The translations under genes and the position numbers were made by a program. Below are positions 26,444-31,114 of a stretch of 31,114 bases of DNA, piece after piece; the stretch's first letter is position 1, and each line of letters begins with the position of its first letter. The stretch covers positions 1-31,114 of the forward strand of contig CAZOWW010000067.1 in assembly GCA_964583765.1 (NCBI GenBank), written 5' to 3'. This stretch comes from CAZOWW01 sp964583765 (GTDB lineage: Bacteria; Actinomycetota; Actinomycetes; Actinomycetales; Kineosporiaceae). The notes under the pieces are model-generated. The model made no database searches and was not told where the DNA came from. It was given only the letters and a program-made list of their open reading frames with translations.

Positions 26444-26824
26444 GTGGATGTGACCACGGAAGACCAGGAACCCAATCTTCAATTACGACGCCACGAAGCG
26501 GGCCACGCGGTGGCAGCCGTCCTCCATGGGCTGCCTCTCCTCAGGATCTCAATGCACCCAGACAGGCCTTGCGAAGGATGCAGAGGCCTTCCGCTCGCCC
26601 ACCCGGAGACCGGTAGGGGGATTCTCTCCCCCCGGCGACCCGACCAAGATAATCCTCCAGTGCGCAAGGATGCATCCACCTTCACAGATCACGAAGACAT
26701 GAGATCCTCATCGGGCACCACGAGTTGGCCTGATGACCACTCCGCCGAAAGTTCGCGGGGTGGTCGCCCGCGAGGCTTCCTAGTGCCTAGTATCAGTACG
26801 GGCCGACCTGGAGTCTCAACATAG
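26444..26824 (+). CDS. Possible truncated HEXXH metallopeptidase-like fragment
   Basis: Residues 16-36 include RRHEAGHAVAAVLHGLPLL, an HEXXH zinc-binding motif in the setting seen in M41/FtsH-type peptidases. The remaining ~90 residues are low-quality, Pro/Ser/Arg-rich sequence with no fold I recognise, so this may be a remnant. GTG 26444 has a weak GGGCGAGG upstream. GC content is lower than in the rest of the window. Confidence 0.4.
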   Translation: MDVTTEDQEPNLQLRRHEAGHAVAAVLHGLPLLRISMHPDRPCEGCRGLPLAHPETGRGILSPRRPDQDNPPVRKDASTFTDHEDMRSSSGTTSWPDDHSAESSRGGRPRGFLVPSISTGRPGVST

Positions 26825-27035
26825 CCCAGTCATAAAACGACTGGCTAACCGAGTTGCCAAATGTCTGCGCATAATGCACGATCCTTCTCGCAAGTCGACG
26901 AGCGTCCTTCACCCAGCTTAGGAAGTCATCCTGCGGGTCATTGATACCCACCGCTCCTCCCGCCGCCCACGCAACCGCCTCGCCGGCCTTCTTGATGTCC
27001 TTCCCATCCTTCAGCCTTCGCGAGCGCCTGAACTC
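26793..27035 (-). pseudogene. Truncated 3' end of an unknown gene
   Basis: An open frame encodes a plausible C-terminus (DIKKAGEAVAWAAGG, DDFLSWVKDARRLARRIV, SVSQSFYDWAMLRL) ending at 26793, but has no start of its own and runs straight into a Tn3 transposase remnant upstream. GC is lower than in neighbouring genes. I do not recognise the family; it looks like a host gene tail left after a transposon insertion or deletion. Confidence 0.45.
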
Positions 27036-27301
27036 GCCGGTACTCGATCGTGCGTCCGGACCACTCGTAGAACCCCAGCTCAGACGCCGGAACCTGCATC
27101 TGCCGGGCGACGAACGCCACCACCTCAGCCGGAAGCTCTGCCCGACCCCCGAGGGAATCGACCATGGTGCGTGGAGAACTTCAGCAGCAGCGCGAGCCCC
27201 GACCGGGTCGCCCCAGGCTTGCCGGCAACCAGGCTCTTCTCCCCATCGAGTACCGTCCAGTGATCGACCAGCTCGTCCAGGCCGGTCTTGGGCCGCTCCA
27301 C
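27036..27301 (-). pseudogene. N-terminal remnant of a Tn3-family transposase
   Basis: From GTG 27301 the minus strand encodes the start of a Tn3-type transposase (DUF4158 region): TGLDELVDHWTVLDGEKSL, VAGKPGATRSGLALLLKF and HGRFPRG. After one extra base in the C-run 27146-27150 it continues as RAELPAEVVAFVARQMQVPA and LGFYEWSGRTIEYRR. Recognisable sequence ends at about 27036, so roughly 90 of an expected ~1000 residues remain. It is a dead fragment joined to another truncated frame. Confidence 0.82.
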
Positions 27302-27415
27302 GGCCGCAGATCATCGCCGCCCGACAAGCATGCCCGCAGCACAGCCAGCATGATCTACACGGTTTGCGGCTGGTGACACGTCCGTTACCGGCACCCCCCG
27401 TAGAGGGAGACCCTG

Positions 27416-28144
27416 ATGGCCATTGTTTCGCCCGAGCGGCTCGCGGAGGTGTTCGTCGAAGTAGCAGACACTCTGGTCGATGACTTCGATTTGGTCGAGT
27501 TCCTTCAGATGCTCACGTCCCGGACCGCCGAGCTGATCGGTGTGCCTGCGGTGGGTCTGCTCCTGGCCGATGCTCACGGGCATCTGCAGGTGATCGCAGC
27601 TTCCGACGAGGCGACCTGGCTGTTGGAGCTGTTCCAGATCCAGATCTGTGAAGGACCTTGTCTGGATGCCTATACCACCCAGACGCCGGTGGTGAATGCG
27701 GATCTGCGGACCGCCGCAGACCGTTGGCCCACGTTCGCTCCCTGGGCTACGGCCGTCGGTTTCCAGTCGGTCCATGCCCTGCCGCTGCGTCTGCGCGCCA
27801 AGGTGATCGGGACCCTGAACCTGTTCGGCACTCAGGTCGGAGGGCTGGAACCCGGCGATGTGAAGGTGGTGCAGGCCCTGGCCGATGTCGCCACCATCGG
27901 TCTGTTGCAGGAACGTGCCATTCACCACGGTGACGTCCTCACCGAGCAACTCCAGCACGCCCTGACCAGCCGCGTGGTCATCGAGCAGGCCAAGGGTGCC
28001 CTGGCCCAAGCCCATGACATCGACGTCGACCAGGCATTTGAGTTGCTCTGCAGATACGCCCGCGACCACGACCTCAGGCTCATCGACGTCGCCCGCACCA
28101 TTGTCACCGACCCCACCAGCATCTCCGACCTGACCCGTACCTGA
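27416..28144 (+). CDS. GAF-ANTAR transcription antitermination regulator
   Basis: The 242-aa product has an N-terminal GAF sensor domain (about 10-165; CEGPCLDAYTTQTPVVNADL is characteristic) and a C-terminal ANTAR RNA-binding domain (about 175-235; LQHALTSRVVIEQAKGALAQ and AFELLCRYARDHDLRLIDVA). ANTAR proteins bind dual hairpins in nascent RNA and prevent termination, usually in response to a signal sensed by the attached domain. ATG 27416 follows GAGGGAG by about 6 bp. It stands alone, flanked by Tn3 transposase and resolvase remnants. Confidence 0.93.
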   Translation: MAIVSPERLAEVFVEVADTLVDDFDLVEFLQMLTSRTAELIGVPAVGLLLADAHGHLQVIAASDEATWLLELFQIQICEGPCLDAYTTQTPVVNADLRTAADRWPTFAPWATAVGFQSVHALPLRLRAKVIGTLNLFGTQVGGLEPGDVKVVQALADVATIGLLQERAIHHGDVLTEQLQHALTSRVVIEQAKGALAQAHDIDVDQAFELLCRYARDHDLRLIDVARTIVTDPTSISDLTRT

Positions 28145-28157
28145 CCCGCTCGGCCCA

Positions 28158-28215
28158 CCCCGACCCGCACAATCGCATTCGCGTCGGCTATGCGCGGGTC
28201 GGGGCCCGCGCATAG
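28158..28215 (+). terminator. Overlapping inverted repeats after the GAF-ANTAR gene
   Basis: CCCCGACCCGC (28158-28168) pairs perfectly with GCGGGTCGGGG (28194-28204). Separately, CTATGCGCGGG (28188-28198) pairs perfectly with CCCGCGCATAG (28205-28215) around a 6-nt loop. The two structures share 28194-28204 and exclude each other. They lie 14 bp after the stop, so termination or readthrough control is plausible. Confidence 0.55.
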
Positions 28216-28263
28216 GACCACCAGGCCAACTCGACGCCCTGGCCACCACTGCCATCCGCTTCA
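28174..28263 (+). pseudogene. N-terminal remnant of a serine resolvase
   Basis: The plus strand encodes RIRVGYARVGARA, then an in-frame TAG (28213-28215) where a Gln codon is expected, then DHQA. After one missing base it continues as QLDALATTAIR. This matches the start of Tn3-type resolvases (xIGYARVSTRxQ...LDAL), with the catalytic Ser position of the YARVS motif changed to Gly. Only about 30 residues are recognisable. Confidence 0.6.
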
Positions 28264-28479
28264 GCGCACTGACCGCCACGAGACGGCCCACGACGGGGAG
28301 ACCGGCCTCGACGAGCAGGCCCAGCGGGAGGCCGACGCCACGTGGTGGTCCCTCACCCCGGCCCGTCGCCCTCCGGTGAAAGAGACCAGGGCAAAGTGTG
28401 GGAGGGGTCGAAGGATCATGAGCGGGTTCATTGATCGCTCGGGCCGGCGGATGCGGACTACGACGTCAGGGGCGGATTG
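28264..28479. other. Gap between resolvase remnant and second ANTAR gene
   Basis: About 215 bp with no gene I can support, probably further degraded transposon sequence and the 3' flank of the minus-strand ANTAR gene. Confidence 0.35.
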
Positions 28480-29376
28480 TCATTCGAGTCTGAATGTGTG
28501 CTCGACGATGTCCGTTGCGATCGAATCGATGGGTCTGTCCTCGGCGAATGACCGTGCTTGGATCAGGGCAAACGCGTCCGAGATGGTGCAGCCGTACTGG
28601 ACGGACAACATGCCGGTGGCCTGATGGACGACGGCCCGGTCGTCTGCTTCCTCCAGAAGGGCGCATCGGACCCCCTGGCCGTCCGTTTCGTTCGATTCAT
28701 CCGTGGGTAGAAGCATGCCCGCCACGGTGTTCGCGACTGTACGGAGGTTGTCCAGGTCGTTGCTCTCCGCGTACCAGTGTGGACCGAAGAGGGTCAGCGC
28801 CCCCAGCAGCACGCCGGTCAACTCGACCGGCACTGTGGCGATGGAGATGATGCCGAGGCGTTCGACTGCGGGGCCGTAGTGTGGCCAGCGTTGGCTGATA
28901 GCAGGACCGGTGGCCTGGACCATGCGACGGACGGTCATGGTGTCTCGTGCCGGGCCTTCGCCGAGAGTGAATTCAAGGTCTTGGGCGGTCTTGGCCGAAC
29001 TGTCGGAGACCGCGGTGAGGGTCTCGACCAACCCCGGACCGAACAAGGTGAGTGCGGCGCTGTCCGCGTCGGCCACGTCGGCCACGCTGGCCATGAACCT
29101 GGGCAGCGCGTGATGCCGTTGCGGGGTGTCGATCCAGACGCGCAGCCGCTGGGCGTGGGCGACATGCATGGCGACGGCTGCCAGGTGCTGGCGTTGCACT
29201 TGGCGGTGCGTGGTGGCCATCTTGCGGTGGAACTCCCGCAACACCGACGGGTCCGTCAGGAGTTGGCGCTCGTGCCGCTCGACGATCTCGCCCGCACGCT
29301 CGGCCCGCCGACGTTCGGCTTCCGCGCGGGCGATCGCGTTACGCAACGCACGGGTGGCCTCGGCGGGCACAGTCAT
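28480..29376 (-). CDS. GAF-ANTAR regulator with N-terminal helical coil
   Basis: The 298-aa product has a charged N-terminal helical region (about 8-75, RNAIARAEAERRRAERAGEI), a GAF domain (about 85-220; LGEGPARDTM and WPHYGPAVERLGIISIATVPV) and a C-terminal ANTAR domain (about 230-292; ADDRAVVHQATGMLSVQYG and DAFALIQARSFAEDRPIDSIA). It is a second, diverged ANTAR antiterminator. I chose ATG 29376; the frame stays open to 29769 but that overlaps the upstream gene. It lies 94 bp downstream of the CheR-PAS gene on the same strand, so the two may form a sensor-antiterminator pair. Confidence 0.88.
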   Translation of the reverse strand: MTVPAEATRALRNAIARAEAERRRAERAGEIVERHERQLLTDPSVLREFHRKMATTHRQVQRQHLAAVAMHVAHAQRLRVWIDTPQRHHALPRFMASVADVADADSAALTLFGPGLVETLTAVSDSSAKTAQDLEFTLGEGPARDTMTVRRMVQATGPAISQRWPHYGPAVERLGIISIATVPVELTGVLLGALTLFGPHWYAESNDLDNLRTVANTVAGMLLPTDESNETDGQGVRCALLEEADDRAVVHQATGMLSVQYGCTISDAFALIQARSFAEDRPIDSIATDIVEHTFRLE

Positions 29377-29470
29377 ATTGATGAGCGTACGCCGCGCCCA
29401 CAGATCCACGGTCGCCCGAGCGGGAGATCGGATCGGTGACGTCGGGGGGATCTTCTGACACTGGTCAACA

Positions 29471-31114
29471 TCAGTGGAGTTCCTCCATGAGTAGGACCAC
29501 ACCACCACCGTGACCATCCAGGGGGGAACAGGTGATCGAACAGGTGATGCCGCGGCCGATCCGGTTGACCGCCGCCAGTTCGACCGGGCCAGTCCGCTGC
29601 CTCGACGCTCGGCACTCATCGACGACCGCCCGTAGCTCACCGATGGGTAGACCGAAATCGAGGCCGAAAAAGGGCTGGTCGGTGACCTCCTGACCCCGCA
29701 GGCCCCACAGCTCCTCGGCTCCCCGGTTCCAACTGCGTACCCGAAGCTCGGAGTCCACGACGACGACACCCGCGACGATGCTCGACAAGACGCCGGTCAG
29801 GAAGCTGCGTGCCTCGTCGAGCTCGGTGGAGCGGATGCGCATCTCCTCGTTCATGGTTTCGAGTTCCTCGTTGCCGGACTCGAGTTCTTCGTTGGTGGTC
29901 TCCAGCTCCTCGTTGGTCGACTGGAGTTCTTCGTTGGTGGTCTCCAGCTCCTCGACGCTGGACTGGAGTTCTTCGTTGGTGGTCTCCAGCTCCTCGTTGG
30001 TCGACTGGAGCGCCTCGTAGGCTTTCTCCAGATCCTGCCGGATGCGCTGGACCTCGTTGTGCAGCCTCGTGGAAGCCGTCGTGTCGACGAAGGTCAATGC
30101 CATCCCGACAGACCGCCCGTCGTTGCCGAACAGCGCCCGGACGTCAACGTCGAGGTACTGGGTCTGGCCATTTGCCAGTCGGCGCTCAGCGGCGCTCACC
30201 CATACATTGCGGCGTTCACCTTCAGCCGTCTCCATCAGGGAACGCAACTCGACCGGGCGGTAGGAGAACTCGAGGTCGCGGAAGGGTCTGTTCACGTCCT
30301 GCGCGGTCAGGCCGAACATGTCCCGCGCCTGGGCGTTGAACACGGCGATCGCCCCGTCGGCGTCGACCAAGATAATCGCGTTCGGCGCCGACTCAAGAGC
30401 CAGGTCGCGCAGTTGGCGTCGATAACTGGCGTCACGCAATTCGTATCTGGCGGACGCCTGCACCTGCGCGGATCCCGCATAGTGCCGCCTGCCGGCCTCC
30501 CCCGGACGGCATCGGAAGATCCGCTGCCGCATGCTGGCCACCTCGAACCGTTCGCTGTCGGACAGCAGCATCTCCGCCTTACCGAGAAACAGATGGCCAC
30601 CCTCCCGCAGCGCGAAATGGAACCGGTCGACGATCTGCGTCTGCGTCTCGACATTGAAGTACATCAGGGTGTTGCGGCAGGCCAACAGGTCGAGCCGGGA
30701 GATCGGCGCGTCGCGAGTGATGTCGTGCCGTCCGAAGATCACCCGGCGCCGCAGATCACTACGGAAGGCGTACTGGCCGGCACCATTGCACTCGAAGTAC
30801 CGGTCGCGTAACTCAGCCGACAGCGGTTCGAGCGACTTGGCCGGGTACAGTCCACTGCGGGCCTGGCTGAGGGCCTCCTCATCGATGTCCGTCCCGTAGA
30901 TCTTCACCCGCCTCACGCACTCCTCGACGCCGAGGACCTCGGCGAACAGGATCGCCAGCGAGTACGGCTCCTGCCCGCTGGAACACCCGGCACTCCACAC
31001 GCGGATCTCCTCGTCCGGGCCCCGGGCTGCCAGCAGATCGGAGAGGATCTCGTGTTGCAGGTAGGTCCAGCAGTCGGTGTCCCGGAAGAAACTGGTGACG
31101 TTGATCAGGATCGT
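29471..31114 (-). CDS. CheR-type methyltransferase-PAS signalling protein (5' part outside window)
   Basis: The visible 547 aa start inside a CheR methyltransferase domain: VTSFFRD, the SAM-binding motif WSAGCSSGQEPYSLA, YGTDIDEEAL, HDITRD and LLACRNTLMYF (to about residue 185). A PAS domain (about 236-345), a strongly repetitive coiled coil of TNEELETTNEEL units (about 355-430) and a second PAS domain (about 430-547) follow. Longer relatives carry an N-terminal CheB methylesterase domain, which may lie beyond the right edge. Such CheB/CheR-PAS hybrids are thought to act in signalling rather than in flagellar chemotaxis alone. The stop is at 29471. Confidence 0.92.
   Translation of the reverse strand, partial: TILINVTSFFRDTDCWTYLQHEILSDLLAARGPDEEIRVWSAGCSSGQEPYSLAILFAEVLGVEECVRRVKIYGTDIDEEALSQARSGLYPAKSLEPLSAELRDRYFECNGAGQYAFRSDLRRRVIFGRHDITRDAPISRLDLLACRNTLMYFNVETQTQIVDRFHFALREGGHLFLGKAEMLLSDSERFEVASMRQRIFRCRPGEAGRRHYAGSAQVQASARYELRDASYRRQLRDLALESAPNAIILVDADGAIAVFNAQARDMFGLTAQDVNRPFRDLEFSYRPVELRSLMETAEGERRNVWVSAAERRLANGQTQYLDVDVRALFGNDGRSVGMALTFVDTTASTRLHNEVQRIRQDLEKAYEALQSTNEELETTNEELQSSVEELETTNEELQSTNEELETTNEELESGNEELETMNEEMRIRSTELDEARSFLTGVLSSIVAGVVVVDSELRVRSWNRGAEELWGLRGQEVTDQPFFGLDFGLPIGELRAVVDECRASRQRTGPVELAAVNRIGRGITCSITCSPLDGHGGGVVLLMEELH
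29841..30014 (-). repeat. Imperfect ~21/42-bp repeats encoding a coiled coil
   Basis: Repeated units of the type GAGTTCTTCGTTGGTGGTCT and close variants encode successive (S/T)TNEELE heptads in the CheR-PAS linker. The repeats are in frame and the heptad phase is kept, so this is a signalling helix and not a frame-disrupting array. Confidence 0.85.

Noticed and set aside
29841..30014. CRISPR-like array
   Set aside because: Repeats are in frame, imperfect and without unique spacers; they encode a heptad coiled coil in the CheR-PAS protein.

Overview
The window is high-GC DNA with GC-rich third codon positions, GTG starts and ATGA/GTGA start-stop overlaps. The protein families present (SCO6880-like, DUF4913, DUF2637, GAF-ANTAR regulators, secreted RVLDTR modules) point to an actinomycete (Actinomycetota); the genus cannot be told from the sequence. 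Most of the window, from the left edge to about 25,290, is the right-hand part of an integrative and conjugative/mobilizable element (ICE). The rest is chromosomal flank.

Layout. (1) 1-583: no convincing gene, one strong hairpin. (2) 584-9630, plus strand: a type IV secretion operon coding a small pilin-like membrane protein, a single-pass VirB8-like protein, a VirB6/TrbL-like channel protein, an SCO6880-family protein, a VirB4-type ATPase, a VirD4/TraG coupling protein and a DUF4913 protein, with most junctions overlapping. (3) 9577-14724, minus strand: apparent cargo, a lipoprotein and a 1363-aa secreted protein made of seven Cys-containing modules, a TIG/IPT domain and three RVLDTR modules. 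(4) 15044-21339, minus strand: the DNA-processing operon, mobC, MOB relaxase, two small unknowns, a hidden ~103-aa gene, a Toprim primase-like protein, a DUF2637 membrane protein and a hypothetical protein. (5) 21535-24990: small nucleic-acid-related genes (unknown protein, cold-shock-domain protein, zinc ribbon, winged-helix Rep-like protein, unknown, NYN-domain RNase-like protein), several with apparently leaderless starts, plus a twin-promoter/terminator leader. (6) 25244-25290: a 3' tRNA-Arg(CCT) fragment running from the anticodon loop to CCA, read as the right attachment site (attR). The intact tRNA and the integrase would lie left of position 1. (7) 25291-31114: flank with a small conserved protein, Tn3-family transposase and resolvase remnants, two GAF-ANTAR regulators and the 3' part of a CheR-PAS signalling protein.

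How it would work: MobC and the relaxase nick the element at an origin of transfer probably just upstream of mobC; the primase-like and DUF2637 proteins assist transfer or replication; VirD4 and VirB4 drive DNA through the VirB6/VirB8-like channel. The secreted giant protein and lipoprotein would be surface cargo.

Important caveat: at least eight genes need a small indel to be read as one protein, nearly all a single base in a short G/C run. One is a 5-bp tandem duplication inside the coupling protein. Either the assembly carries homopolymer errors or the element is decaying; the sequence alone cannot decide.
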